64,000 nt of DNA from Zygnema cylindricum (lineage: Eukaryota > Streptophyta > Zygnematophyceae > Zygnematales > Zygnemataceae): assembly GCA_037447655.1 (NCBI GenBank), contig JBBHKE010003153.1:78069-142068 (forward strand), read 5' to 3'. The notes beneath the pieces are model-generated. The model was not told the origin of the DNA. It searched no databases and saw only the letters and a program-made list of their open reading frames with translations. This document shows positions 1-11,470 of the stretch, in pieces; within the stretch, counting starts at the first letter, position 1, and every line of letters begins with the position of its first letter. The position numbers were made by a program, and so were the translations under genes.

Positions 1-170
1 GAAATCCTATATTGGGTACAAATAACAACAAAGAGTGAAACGAATTTAATCATTTTTATTCAAAGAAGAGTGTCTGTACACACATACAAACAAAAAAACA
101 AAAAACAAGGGAAAAACAAACATACACACATGTCTGTGAGAAGAAACTTATTTTTACTAATTTAAGCAAA

Positions 171-540
171 GTGAGAAACAACAATAAACATGGGTTATAT
201 CCTAAAGAGCTTATAGATCCACCTATAACTAGCAACACAGTGGTTGGAAAGACCCTTGATCCTTCAATGCCTAGAAAGACCCTTGATCCTTCAGTTACAA
301 AAAGCACATGCGTTATTAAGACATTTGATCCTCTAGATGTTCCACCTATGGCTGGCAAAGCTCTTGAACCTCCAGTGGAAGATAATAGACTGATTGGTAA
401 AACGCTTGATCCTCCACTGGGTGGTAGCGCTGCAGGACCTCCAGTAAATGGCTGGTAGGACAGTAAGTGGCTGGTAGGACTGTTGATCATCTAGTAATTG
501 GCAACACAGTGGTAGGTAAAACGTGTGATTCACCGGTCCC
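171..540 (+). repeat. Degenerate tandem repeat (GKTLDPP-like units)
   Basis: An imperfect tandem array. On the + strand the units read as a short open frame with recurring GKTLDPS / RKTLDPS / GKTLDPP / GKALEPP motifs, at DNA level variants of 'ggtaaaacgcttgatcctcc' about 24-27 bases apart. The units also continue in another frame beyond the stop near 458 ('aacacagtggtaggtaaaacg' resembles the unit at 235-250). I see no start context, splice sites or recognisable domain, so I treat it as a minisatellite or a decayed repetitive coding fragment rather than a gene. Confidence 0.5.
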
Positions 541-846
541 TAACAATATTGTAGTTGGTAGGTGTTTTCAAGTAACTAATTGATGAATTTGAATCTCCTT
601 AGTTTACTATGCAAAGTTAATGAGAATTGTTATCTAATAACGAAAAAACAACAATATAAAAAGTTGCCATTCTCAAAAAGGAAAAACAAAACAAAATCTT
701 ACGAGGGCAAGAAACATAAGGTCTTACTCAGATAAATATGTTTTCAAATATTTGAAAAATTTAACTTAACTTAATAATATTGCAAAGATATATATATATT
801 TTTTAATCCTCACTTACCTTTTTCACAACCAATACATAGGACGAGA
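541..846. other. AT-rich sequence, nothing recognised
   Basis: AT-rich stretch without a convincing reading frame or repeat; the first 170 bases of the window are similar. Confidence 0.5.
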
Positions 847-869
847 CTAAAATGACTCCCGCACTCTCC

Positions 870-978
870 CCCTAAACCTCCCTACTTCCCTCCCTCCCTC
901 CCTCCCTCCATCTCTCCCTCCCTCCCTCCCTCCCTCTATCCATTCCTCCCTCCCTTCTTCCCTCTCCCCCTCACCATC
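870..978. repeat. (CCCT)n low-complexity tract
   Basis: Pyrimidine-only run of CCCT/CCTC units on the + strand, just outside the left end of copia element A. The minus-strand glycine/arginine-rich open frame over it is a by-product. Confidence 0.85.
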
Positions 979-1019
979 CCCCTCTTTGCCTTCTTTCACC
1001 TTAAACCCGATGACACTCT

Positions 1020-2021
1020 TGCAATTCTGTGTCCTCCATTGGACTACAAAATTCAAGAAGCCTCTAGGTAGATTTTAGCTAACCCACTTTCAATCACAAC
1101 CACGTTTTCCCAGGCAAACAAGTTTACAATCTGACTACACTCCAGTGTAGTTTGGACTTTGTTTAGTCTGTAGGAAAAATAATCACTGAAAGCGGCCAAC
1201 CATCCGATCAGTTATGAGGTGGCAAAAATGCCAATTTATACAAACTCTCAAGAAGAGAAGTGATTGTCTACCAGAAATTGCTAAGTTCTAATTCTCTCAT
1301 ACAACCCCTATCTACTACATTACGAACCAATCAGCTAATTGTACAGTACAAAAACTACTACGGCCAATGTACTTTCGGTACGGCCTGTGTATGACAAGGC
1401 CATTAAGTGGACGCGTGTCCACATTTTACTTGTCCTTATGTTCCTCATAATTCTCCCCACCAAATGTTTTCTCTCCATGTGGAGCTGGTCACGCCACGTC
1501 ATAAAACACCAAAGTGACCATTTCGGATCTTTGCGGTGATATGCGCCGTTAGATGAAACCGACATTTAATTATAGCAGTCAAAACAAATGTCCATTCCAT
1601 TTGTTTTGTGCAGGATCATGTTTCCATTGTAAATTAACTAGTTCTATGTTCTTTCATTCGTAATTCACTTAATCAGATTAAAGACCAAAACACAATTTGA
1701 GTATTTATCACACCCTATGTAATTTAATGAACTCTTACGATAGACCTGTTAGAGCTGACGGCTACACCTCGCTCTACCGGTCGGAGGTTCGAGTCTTGCC
1801 GGACTCAACCTTTTGTTTAGAGTGACTTATGTCACTTTAAAGGTCCTACCTAATGGAGCTGAGGCAGCCATGGCTCCACTACTCCCTCTCTCGTTCAATG
1901 ACTACAACAAGTATGGGGGATAGAGGAAAGATGTGGAAGCAAACAACCGTCGCTTATCCTTTCTTTTTCTACTCAACTATTCAGACCTAGAAAATACTTC
2001 ATAAATCTCGTGATTTCAACA
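1020..2021 (-). repeat. 3' LTR of copia element A
   Basis: Begins TGCAATTCTGTGTCC and ends ATTTCAACA on the + strand, so TGTTGAAAT...TTGCA on the element strand. It aligns end to end with 7720-8722, with many substitutions and small indels. Confidence 0.9.
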
Positions 2022-2040
2022 TATCTCTTATTTTCTAGTC

Positions 2041-2660
2041 TAATTTAACTTTTCTTTCAATCCACATTTTTCCCTACAATAATTTAATTTGGGAGAGGGC
2101 ACAAGTTCGGTCATCACATTAGCCACCATTTCTTCATCATACCTATACACAAGATTCACAATTTTGTTTTCAACTTTTTCTCTAACGTAGCTCAATCTAA
2201 TGTCCATATTTTTAGCTTTGTAATGATGTTTTGGATTTGCTTCAATTGCAATGGCAGCCTGATTATAACAAAAAACTTCATGCATTCCCTCCTTCATATA
2301 CCCTAGTTATTGCAACAAGGACTTGACCCGCAATCAATTCTTTCACAGTAGAACAAGAGGCCATATACTAAACCTCTATAGTAGACTGGGCAACCACCTT
2401 TTGTTGCTTGCTGCTCCAACATGAAGTGCCTTCTCCCACATAAAACACATACCCAGAAGTGCATCTTCTCATTTGTGCATCCAATAATTGGCATAACTCC
2501 AAGTCGTGATATCAGTGTACTTCCTTCCCAAATGCAACTATAACTCTCTAGTTCCCACCAAATATCTCATGACTCTCTTGGCTGCCTCCCTAACTCTCTT
2601 CCTAATATCATTAAGACTCCTACTGACTACTCCAACTGCTGCCACTATGTCTGGCCTTGT
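2041..2660 (-). pseudogene. Copia A RNase H region, broken
   Basis: Minus-strand translation gives the C-terminal part of a copia RNase H: the block EVFCYNQAAIAIEANPKHH, then KAKNMDIRLSYVREK, ending in a CREKCGLK tail just before the stop at 2041-2043. It corresponds to 18240-18595 of element C. The upstream part (2303-2660) is recognisable only across frames; for example AEYMAS-type sequence is broken by stops. The terminal KEKLN lies about 20 bases inside the LTR, as is usual in this family. Confidence 0.85.
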
Positions 2661-3480
2661 ATAATTCATAAAGTATACTAAATTTCCTATAACCTAATTG
2701 TAAGGGATATACTTCATAAGCTCTCTCTCTCTTTTGGATTAATTTGATCATCTAGGATTATCATTCCTCCTTGTACACCCCCATCACTTACTTTTTTTCA
2801 AATCCATGGGAGTAGTATAATTGTTTGCTTTTTCCATCTAGAATTTCTCAAACATATTATCTATTGTTTTTTTCTGAGTAATTCTACTAATCATTTTCCT
2901 CCTATCTCTTTCCATTTAGACTCCCAAAACATATCTTGCCTCCCCTAAATCCTTCTTGTCAAATTTCCTTCTAAGATCTTTCTTTAACTTATTGATCTTT
3001 TCAAAAGACTAAATTATCACCAGCAAATCATCCACATAAAATGAAATTAAAATAACACCATTCTCATCTTCAAACATATAGATAGAATGGTCAAAGTTGA
3101 TCCGGATATATCTTCGACTAGTGAGAAACTCCTTTAATTTCTTATTCCCCTCTCGGGGAGCCTGCTTCAGCCCATATAAGGAATTTATAACCTTGCAGAC
3201 TTTGATCTCTTCTCTTTCCTCCACGAACGCTTCTGGTTGCCGCGTGAAAATTTCTTCCTCTAACTTACCATTGAAGAAGGCGGTCTTAATATCCATCTGA
3301 TGTATCTTTATGTCTTCCGCTACTGCTAGACTGAGGAAAATCCTTACCTATCGGAACGGAACAACTAGAGCAAAAGTCTCCTCATAGTCAATCCCCTTCT
3401 TTTGGTCGAACCCCTTTGCTACGAAACAAGCCTTGTATCTTTCAATGGTATTATCTGGGTTCAGTTGAAGTTTAAATACC
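2661..3480 (-). pseudogene. Copia A reverse transcriptase (RVT_2), broken
   Basis: Best-preserved piece is 3009-3296, with MDIKTAFFNGKLEEEIF, the SLYGLKQAPR block and the catalytic YVDDLL motif (FYVDDLLVI). Upstream, around 3300-3480, are remnants of the KARLVAKGF-type segment in other frames. This is the RNA-dependent DNA polymerase of a copia polyprotein. Frameshifts on both sides of the preserved block prevent a functional product. Confidence 0.88.
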
Positions 3481-3494
3481 CATTTACAGCCAAT

Positions 3495-3998
3495 CTATTT
3501 TTTGTTTAGAGGACAATTTGCTAGTCCCAAGGTATTTAATTCCATGATGGAGGCTCTCTTGTCATTTATGGCTCTAACCCATTTGTCTTTCTCTAGAGTG
3601 TTCATTGCCTTCGAGTATGACTGAGGCTCATCAGGGTGAGATAGCTTAGTTAACTTATGATTGGCTTGTTTTTCTTGTATCCTTTTGCTACTCTTTATCC
3701 CTTCCTCAAACTCTGAAGTTGGAATAGAGGAAAGTCTTGGGTTTCTTCTTACTGTCTCATCGGCTTCCGTGTCCATAGAAACCAGTTCCGATTCCTCCTC
3801 TTCTATCTCCTCGAAGTCCTTAGGAATATGTGAGGTGTCCGGTAGATCTTTTATATCTTCGATCTCCCCTGAATCTACAAATATTCTTTCACTCATGTCA
3901 CTTTCGGGAGAAACAGAGTGATCCTCGCTTTCGGACTCAAAACTTATTCTTATCTTCTTGGTATATTTGAAGGGGTCAAATGACTTCCCTTCATCCAT
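3495..3998 (-). pseudogene. Copia A integrase-RT linker
   Basis: A 167-codon open stretch rich in Glu/Asp/Ser, with the conserved junction HPDEPQSYSKAM followed by KDKWVRAINDKRAS, the start of the RVT_2 domain. It is colinear with 16620-17130 of element C. Confidence 0.85.
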
Positions 3999-4019
3999 GA
4001 CAACTTAGTGTTTGACCAG

Positions 4020-6341
4020 AATGATATCTTGCTTTGCTAAGTCATAGACTCTGTATCCCTTGAAATCCTCATCATATCCTATAAAGTATCCACGTTTTCT
4101 CTTAGCGTCTAGTTTTCAGTTTTTTCTCTCCGTATCTAGACTGTAAATTTGGCTACCGAATACTTTAAGATGAGAGATATCTGGTTTCGTTCCAACTCAT
4201 TTTGTTGTTTTTGAAATGTTAGTTTCATGCGTACGCCACATTTTGTGCGCACGCGACGTTTTGTGCGTAGATTTTTACTGGAAGTAATGTGGTTGTACAA
4301 ATAGAGATTCGAATGGATTTGTGGATTGGGGGAGTAAATGTATGATTAAAATTAAAGGGACATGATGGAGTAATTGAGTGACGCGGAATGCGTTAAGAAA
4401 TGGACGGTGGATTGCGATGCGATCCAAGGTGAAGTATACAAAATGTACGTTGTCGGTACGGAGCATCTAATTTGGAAAAATATACTTTATTTGCGACTGG
4501 CGATGTTTATGATAAATGACGTGTACTTTATTTAGGACAGTCCGCATTTAATGCAAAGGACGCAATTGCGTTACGGAAATGATTTTGGTTGTACTATTTT
4601 TATATTGGCAAGTGGACGTGATTTCGCTTCTCGACTTCGTGGGATATTTGACAACTCCCGTGGATTTCGTTTGGAATTTTGTGACCACATGACGCGACAT
4701 CAAGGGTGCCGGATAAGAGCTACGGACGGCGGAAAAAGGCCGCCGTTGTTTTTCATTAGTGGGAAATAGAATCGCGTCAATCACACGATATCTATTTTTG
4801 GACGGCCCAGATTATTTGACGAGATTCGTGGAGTCTTATTGAGTTACATGCAATGACTCAGTATACAATTTTGTTGTCGATGTAAATATTTGGTTAGACA
4901 TTGTTTTGTCTTTTTGTGAATTAGTTCTTAGTGTACGTTTACTCATTTTGACATACCTTGAAGTATTCGGGTATTATTACATTAATTGAGGTAGCTGGTA
5001 GATAGCGTACGGCTGGTATGCCTCCGTACATTCATTAGTGAGCTCTAGTTTGTATTTGTAGGACTTAGTCATTTTAAGACATAGGAACTTTTCTGGACCA
5101 AAAAACTGTTTTATGGTTATTTTTGGTAATTATATCTGAGGATTACTCTCAGATCTGTTGGCAGAATTGTCCGAAATTCTGCATGTGTGTTCCCTTATAT
5201 ACTAGTAATATTTTCACTGATTTTCAGGCCTATTGTGTGCCTGGTATGTGTTTTACTTCATTGTGAAGTTAGTCTGTTTTATCAAAGTTCTGGCAGACTG
5301 TTTTTTCTGCAACTTTGACCAGATGATGTGATCACTTTGTTTATTATTTTTGTCTAAAACTTTGTGAGTTTATTTTTTAGCCTAGAAAATATCTGTGTTT
5401 GTAGTTTCAGATTGTTTTGATATTTCTGTAGAATTCTGTGTTTATTCAAAGTAGGCTGTTTTTGGGTAGTCTATGGTGCTTCCGAGGGTAAATCCATGGC
5501 TGAAAATGGCTATGGACAACACATTTCTCATAAGGTGTCATTCCTTAACGGATCAAGTAAGGACTCTATTCTTAATGTAGTTGGCACAGTTCATGGCTTC
5601 TACCCAAAATCTCTTTTCTATCATCTTTCCGCCAACATACTGCATACACTATCTCCTAACATTTGGTTCAACCTCTCAGCTACCCCATTTTGTTCTGAGT
5701 TGTAAGGTACAGTTTTCAGGTGCTGAACTCCCTTATCTCTCAAGTATTCCTCAAACTAGTTAGAGTTATACTCTCCCCCATTATCACTGTTTATTCTCTT
5801 ATGGTGGTTCCATGAAACTTCTCATTCCAAGCTTTATATTCTCTGAAGTAAGTTGGTGTTTTAGACTTAGTTTTTAGGAAGTAGACTCTAGAGTAACTAG
5901 ACTTATCAGCGGTTATTTTCAACATAAACCTCTTCCTTCCGACTGAAGGTACTTTTGCAGGTCTCCAGATATCTGTGTGGACCAAGTCTAATACTCTTTA
6001 CCCCCTATATGTGGGCCTTTGGGAAAAGGAAGTTTGAGAGCCTTACCTTAGGCACAACCACTACAATCATCCACCAATAAATTATCACCAAACTGAATGC
6101 CTTTTACTACACGTAGCTTCTTCATTTCCCTCAACGTATCAAAATGCACATGCCCTAACCGCTTATGCCAAATCATCAACTTCAGAACATCAACATAATA
6201 AGCATTTTTCATTTCATTACTCAGGATAAGCCTAAACATCCCTTGGATACCTTTATCTGCAGTGAGATAGACTTTATCCCCATACTTAGCTGTAAAGACT
6301 CCCTTTTTAGTGAAGGTATCAAACTCTTTGTCATCTAACAC
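4020..6341 (-). pseudogene. Copia A integrase, split by an insertion
   Basis: From high to low coordinates: GAG-pre-integrase zinc-binding region (6048-6341, HKRLGHVHFDTL then DDCSGCA); integrase core N-terminus (5791-5985, HTDIWRPA); about 5516-5700 carrying the KKIGKRFWAEA-equivalent segment; an unrelated insertion at 4195-5515; then the integrase C-terminal FGSQ-type and GYDED region at 4020-4194. The homologous sequence in element C (15714-16640) is continuous, which shows where the insertion lies. Several stops. Confidence 0.85.
4195..5515. mobile_element. Unidentified 1.3-kb insertion in element A integrase
   Basis: Element C reads straight through the position where element A has about 1.32 kb of unrelated sequence. 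The edges share CAACTCATT (left) and CAACACATT (right), an imperfect 9-base duplication, or CAAC if only four bases are counted. No clear terminal inverted repeat is visible. The insert has CpG-rich promoter-like sequence on the left and ends with ATGGCTGAAAATGGCTATGG, a possible start codon (M-A-E-N-G-Y-G) right at the right junction. It could be an LTR plus leader of another retroelement, or a captured promoter/5' end. Identity unknown. Confidence 0.6.
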
Positions 6342-6699
6342 AGACGTAGAGAGAAGATTTTTACTTAGCTGAGAATATAGAGTGCATCTAAGAAAGTGAG
6401 TATCAAAGTCTTACCCTCTACTAAGACTTTCAGATTTATCGATTCCACTAGAACGGTAGTAACCACTCTCCCAACCCTATACTCTATCTCTACAGTATGG
6501 ATCTTTCTTAGCTTAGCTAAGAGGTGCCTATCACGACACATATGTAGGTATCCACCTGATTCATTGATACAACCTTTTTTTGGAGCTTCTTGAATTGCTT
6601 CTAGAGCCCACTTCTCTCTCCAAGGGATCTCCTTCTCCTCAAGACTCTTGTGAAGGAGAAGCCCCCTATCCTCCTCCTTCGTGGACTCGTCCTCAGTCT

Positions 6700-7640
6700 C
6701 CCCTTTTACTTTTGTGACCGCATGTGCCTTCTTCTTCCCTCCAAAACAATCCCCTCTATGGTTCTTTTAGAGCCTTAGCTTTGACAGCTTGACCTTTTCT
6801 ACTATGAAGTGTCCAGGCTTTTTGCAAAAATGACAAGGACCCTTTAGGGGCCTCGGTCCACCAGACTGATCTCTCTCTCCTTTGTACGCTTTCTTTGGAT
6901 CCTTCTCTCACCAATTTGCTCCTGCAGCTAGAGCTTGGATGCACTTTCCTCATCTCTTTATCTCAATTGTGTTCTCCTGCATAAGTATCATTCAGACCTT
7001 TGTGTTCCACTTCCATGAACTGTCACTCATTTCCTATACTCAGTACACATTGTTTTCACACTTGTCGGGTAACTTCATGATGAGAGTGTTAACTTTCATC
7101 TTTATTGTACATGTCCACCCGACATTCTCTATCTCCATATACAAACAAAAGAGTTCATTACAGTAGTCTAACATTTTTCCCCCTTTGTAAGTATAATTTC
7201 CTAACTTTTCCTCTGCCAATTCGAGCTCCTGAAAAGTACAAGCTCTGTACAAGCTCTATAGATCTCCACCAAACTCACCCACAACTCCTCGGCCTTATAA
7301 ATGTGGAGGTGGGGGGGTGCCAAAGCGTGAGTGAGGTCTCTCAGAACGAATTTTTTGTCAACTATGTTGGTGTCTTCCCACGTTTGGGTATCATTCTCCA
7401 CGATCTTCATGGTCGCCGCTCTGGGTGTCGTGGCAACAGTGGCAATAGGAGTAAGAGGTGTCTCCTTCTCTTTCCTTTTTTCAGACACACTGCTGTCCCT
7501 ATCATCTGCCTATCATCTGCCTCCTCTAGTGTAGCAGATGCTGCTGCAGAAAACCTTATTCCACCAAACTTTAGTGGAATTCCCTAAGGTGGACGTTTCA
7601 CTTGTCCACTGACAATACTTTTGTATCGTTTTTCACACAA
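6700..7640 (-). pseudogene. Copia A gag, broken
   Basis: Minus strand: N-terminal gag with KRKEKETPLTPIATV, then a helical region with AEELWVSLVEIYRA and TYKGGKMLDYCNEL, then a CCHC zinc-knuckle segment near 6790-6870 preceded by GPRPP-type residues, all in different frames. It is equivalent to 14284-15315 of element C. Stops and frameshifts throughout. Confidence 0.82.
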
Positions 7641-7719
7641 AGCCCCTGTCATCATGGCTTCCCAATAGATGAACCCTGATCTATTAAAGATGGGCACCCT
7701 AGAGGGTGAGCTTTTAACC

Positions 7720-8722
7720 TGCAATTATGTGTCCTCTATTGGACTACAAAATTCAGGAAGCCTCTAGGTAGTTTTTAACTAACCCACTTTCAATCACAAC
7801 CACTGCTGCGCAAGCAAAAAAGTTCACAATCTGAATGCTCCCGTTTGTAGTTTAAACTTCGTTGAGTCCGTTGGAAAAGAATCACTGAAAATGGCCAACC
7901 AACCGATAAGTTATGAGGTGGCAAAGATGCCAATTTATAGAAACTCTCAAGGAGAGAGGTGATTGTCTACAATAAATTGCTAAGTTCTAATTCCTTCTCA
8001 CAACCCCTATCTACTACACTACAAACCAATCAGATAAGTGTAGAGTACAAAAATTACTACGGCCGATATACTTTATGTACGGCCTGTGTACGACAAGTCT
8101 ATTATGTAGACGCGTGACTTTATTTTACTTTTCTTTATGTTCCTCAAAATTCTCGCGACCAAATGTTATCTCTTCACGTGGCGCTAGGTCACGCCACTTC
8201 ATTCAACGCCAAAGTGACCATTCCGGGATCTCGGTGGTGATATGGGTCGTTAGATAAAAACTGACATTTAATTTTAGCAGTCGAAACAAATGTTTGATTC
8301 ATTTGTTTCACGCGGGATCATGTTCGCATTGTATATTAACTAGTGTTATGTCTTTTTATTCGTAATTCAATTAATCGGATTAAAGACCCAAACATTGTTT
8401 AAGTATTTATCACACCCTATGTAATCTAACGAACTCCTCTGACAGACCAGTTTGAGTAGACGGCTACGCTTCGCTCTACCGGTCGGAGGTTTGATTCTTG
8501 CTGGACTCAACCTTTTGTTGAGAGAAACTTAAGTCACTCTTTAGTCTTGCCTAATGGAGCTCAAACAGCCATCGCTCCACCACTCTCTCTCTCCTTCAGT
8601 GACTACAACAAGTATGGGGGATAGAGGAAGGAGGTGGAAGCAGACTGCCTTAGCTTTTCCTTTCATTTTCTACTCAGTTATTCAGACCTAATAAATACTT
8701 TATAAATCTAATGATTTCAACA
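7720..8722 (-). repeat. 5' LTR of copia element A
   Basis: TGCAATTATGTGTCC...ATTTCAACA on the + strand; partner of 1020-2021. It contains a B-box-like 'ggaggtttgattcttgc' that is part of the LTR, not a tRNA gene. Confidence 0.9.
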
Positions 8723-9965
8723 ACACTTACTCCCGCTCCACTGTTCGTATTCTTGTGAAACAACTATTGAGGAAATGGCACATTTGATCTTAATCAACCG
8801 CTCAAGCATTATGTAATTAGTCACAAAGTGTGTAGCGGTCGGCTTCAAAAGTTGAATCACTGATATTTCTCTGATAAAGTTACACGTAAAATGGTGGTTT
8901 TTCATGAATTTGACAATTTTGACACCAACATTGACTACCTCCTTCACCCACTCAATCTTTTGAATGCCCCCTCTCATGAGATCGATGGTAAGAGCACTAC
9001 AGTTTGTGAAAAACGAATTATTGTAACTTAGCAAGAGAATTTTGGAGGCATTTTTATTCATCGAGGCATAATCCATAACCACTTTTTTTGTTTTTCTTGC
9101 TTTTTCTGATTTAAAGAAAATGGCTTCCTCGTTATTTACAGCCATAACATTGTCAGCTGGCTTGCCTATAGTATCTGTCCACCCATCGCTAACGAGAGTA
9201 CAAGAACTTGCGTGGAAGCTCTTGATCACAACTTCGACCTTTTTTCAAAGAGCGTCTTTCTCATCTTGTAATAATTTCCACCCCACCTTTTATGGTGAAG
9301 GAACTTGAAATGTGTCAGCGTACATCTGATTAATTGCCCTACACATCGCTTTGAAGTATGGTGAATTAGCATTGTTATGAGGAATGGCATGGGCGTAAAA
9401 GAATCAACCCACCTCACTCTCCGCCTCCATTTGCAACCGTTTCAAATAATTAACTATACTTTTTACTCTTGGCCTCACTCCACTCCACTTAATCGTTCTT
9501 CCAAACTCAATGTCACTCTTATCGCTTTTATCTGTATTATCAAGCCTTTTATCGAAATTTTCGGGCCTTACATCTGGGTTTTCCTTCCCACGTCTATATT
9601 TGCAGTTTCAACACTATTATTATCGAGTACGTTATCATTCTCAGATAGGTAAACATTCTCTATAAACATTTTTTCTCCTCTTAATAAGTCTCCATCGTTG
9701 AATGTCCTTTCCACCATGTGTTTTTCCTCTCTCATTTTTGTTTGATGTTCAATTTACTTCTTTTCGAAACATATTAATTTATTTGAAAGAGAAGTCGGAA
9801 ATTGAGCACATGGACGTCATCGTTTAGAGCCTCCAATTAGATGATATGCGAGGACCTTTGCGCTCCCTACTATAGGAACTAAACAATGCTTACATTTGAA
9901 AGAATAATTTCCCCTTCTACAAAAAAACTTTGTTGCGTGATTCCACACCTCAGATTGAGGCCATC
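8723..9965 (-). pseudogene. hAT-type transposase remnant (BED + DUF659-like)
   Basis: Read on the minus strand. Around 9965-9790 is a BED-type zinc finger (EVWNHATKFF, KCKHC, then a LAYHLIGG His region) with a stop right after. Near 9410-9230 is an AHAIPHNNANSPYFKAM-type segment, and 9229-8723 gives LVSDGWTD, LTIDLMRGGI and LLKPTATHFVTN, the hallmark blocks of plant DUF659/hAT transposases. The frame is interrupted repeatedly, and the reading ends exactly at the LTR of element A, so the C-terminal hAT dimerisation part is missing. No terminal inverted repeats found. Confidence 0.75.
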
Positions 9966-10440
9966 CCATGTATTCGCGTAACTTAATTGCTATAAAAACA
10001 ATTACTGGGATTCCAGTATGAAAAGAAAAATCATAAACCTTACATCATCCAATGACAGCATTAAATATGGCCTCGTGGGATCAATTTTCAAAACTAGCAA
10101 AGATAGAAAACAAAAGAGAAAAGTAAAAAAAATAAGGGATGAATAATAAATAAATGGACATGGTAGGTTTTAAACATTAGTAAATTTTTTTGAAAGAGGT
10201 TGCTAAAAGCACAAAAAAATATTTTAAATTTGCATTAAAGTTTGTGAAACTATTTTTTTATTTTATTTTCATTTATTTTTAGAAGATACAAATCTTTTTA
10301 CGAATTTAAATCACCAATGTGTGCAAAATACCAGTTATAAATTGTAGCATACAAAGTTTAAACACATTTTGATGATGATACAAATTTTAGCGTGCTGGAC
10401 ATAATTTTTTAATAAAAAAATTAAACTCGAACACCAAAAA
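9966..10440. other. AT-rich intergenic sequence
   Basis: AT-rich with homopolymer runs; it may be the 5' non-coding end of the hAT remnant. No gene seen. Confidence 0.5.
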
Positions 10441-10649
10441 AGGAAATACTCCAAGTCAACGCAACCAAACCCAACAAAAACAAACAGAGTTGAGTTGAAC
10501 TGAACTAAAAGTGAACCAAACAATAACCTTATTGAAGCAAACCTAACATAACCGAACTAAAGTGCTCTGAACTGAACCGAACTAAATGAACTGAGCTGGA
10601 CTGAGCTAAGCTGACAAAACCAAACCAAACTTATTTGAATTGAATTAAA

Positions 10650-11298
10650 TGTTGGGATATTGTCGTTTCACTGTATTTCCGCGAAGCGTCATACCAACAT
10701 TTAATTGTTGACGTGAAGTACCACGTCATCTTACCAAACGTACGATGTAAGTTTCATGGTACTATTTTTGGGGCCTCCGCGAACGAAACATACTATTTCG
10801 TTTTGCGTGACTTTTGTCTTCATGTACAAGTGTTTCAATTTGCGTGTAGGTGTGTTTGTGAAGCGATACGTGTTAAGTCAACGTTTGGAGTTTTGTTGTT
10901 TCAAAGGAAGAAGCGTGTGCGCCTTCCTTCGTGGAATTTTCATTGAAGAGTGCACAGTCAGCTAGGGACAAACTTCTTCGCTACGCTAAGTTCTGCTTGT
11001 CTTATCTTGTTGTCTCTTAGTGTAGAGTAGCGAGTATATATAGGCAGCGTGTACATGTGCAGAGTATTAATTAATCAACCAATTAATCATAGAGGATTAA
11101 TATTGGAGTAGAGATTATTTAAATAGAAGAGTGAAGAGAGAGAAGAAGAGAAGAGTCATGATGTAAAGAGGCTTCGGCTAAGAACACTTATAAATATTTT
11201 TGGCTGAATATTCCTCTTGTCTTTATGAGCTTCCGCTGTGTAATGATTTATGTTTCATGAATTATTTTAAGTAAAACTCTTTTGCCTAAGATCCTACA
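10650..11298. mobile_element. Solo LTR, 649 bp, with TTAAA target duplication
   Basis: Begins TGTTGGGATATTG and ends GATCCTACA, i.e. TG...CA, and is flanked by TTAAA on both sides (10645-10649 and 11299-11303). It has a TATATATA box at 11034-11042 followed by a purine-rich tail, as expected of an LTR promoter/U3-R, and no internal coding sequence. It is unrelated in sequence to the LTRs of elements A, C and D. Interpreted as the product of LTR-LTR recombination that removed the rest of the element. Confidence 0.88.
11034..11042 (+). promoter_or_regulatory. TATA box of the solo LTR
   Basis: TATATATA motif inside the solo LTR, about 260 bases before its 3' end. Presumed LTR promoter; the downstream gene is gone. 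Confidence 0.5.
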
Positions 11299-11470
11299 TT
11301 AAACTAAATCAAACTTATTAGAAAATTAAACTAAATCAAACTTATTAGAATTGAAGTAAATTGAACTGACTGAAGTAATTAAACTTAACTTAGCTGACAA
11401 AATGAATTTTAACTTACTAGAACTGTAAGCAAGCTGAAGCGAACTCAATAATAAGAACAATTTAGTGCAA

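Larger units (their letters stand above)
1020..8722 (-). mobile_element. Ty1/copia LTR retrotransposon A, full span, decayed
   Basis: Two direct repeats of about 1 kb (1020-2021 and 7720-8722) enclose, on the minus strand and in copia order, gag with a CCHC knuckle, GAG-pre-integrase, integrase, reverse transcriptase and RNase H. The termini read TG...CA on the element strand. Flanking ACACT occurs at 8723-8727 and at 1013-1017, a probable 5-bp target duplication with a 2-base offset at the left end. Removing the 1.3-kb insertion at 4195-5515 leaves about 6.4 kb, matching element C (6.3 kb), which is the same family. Numerous stops and frameshifts and clearly diverged LTRs show an old, dead insertion. 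It was inserted into a hAT remnant. Confidence 0.9.
10441..11470. repeat. Degenerate CTGAACTGAAC-type repeat, split by solo LTR
   Basis: Short degenerate units built on '(c)tgaac(c/t)gaact' fill 10441-10649 and resume at 11299-11470. The solo LTR at 10650-11298 interrupts the array. A similar array lies at 19655-19945. Confidence 0.7.

Noticed and set aside
1750-1810. tRNA-like B-box ('ggaggttcgagtcttgcc') suggesting a tRNA gene or SINE
   Set aside because: It lies at the same place in both LTRs of element A, with a counterpart in element C; no cloverleaf could be drawn, so it is LTR sequence.
3495-3998. A free-standing 167-residue acidic protein gene
   Set aside because: Colinear with the integrase-RT linker of element C and within a copia element.
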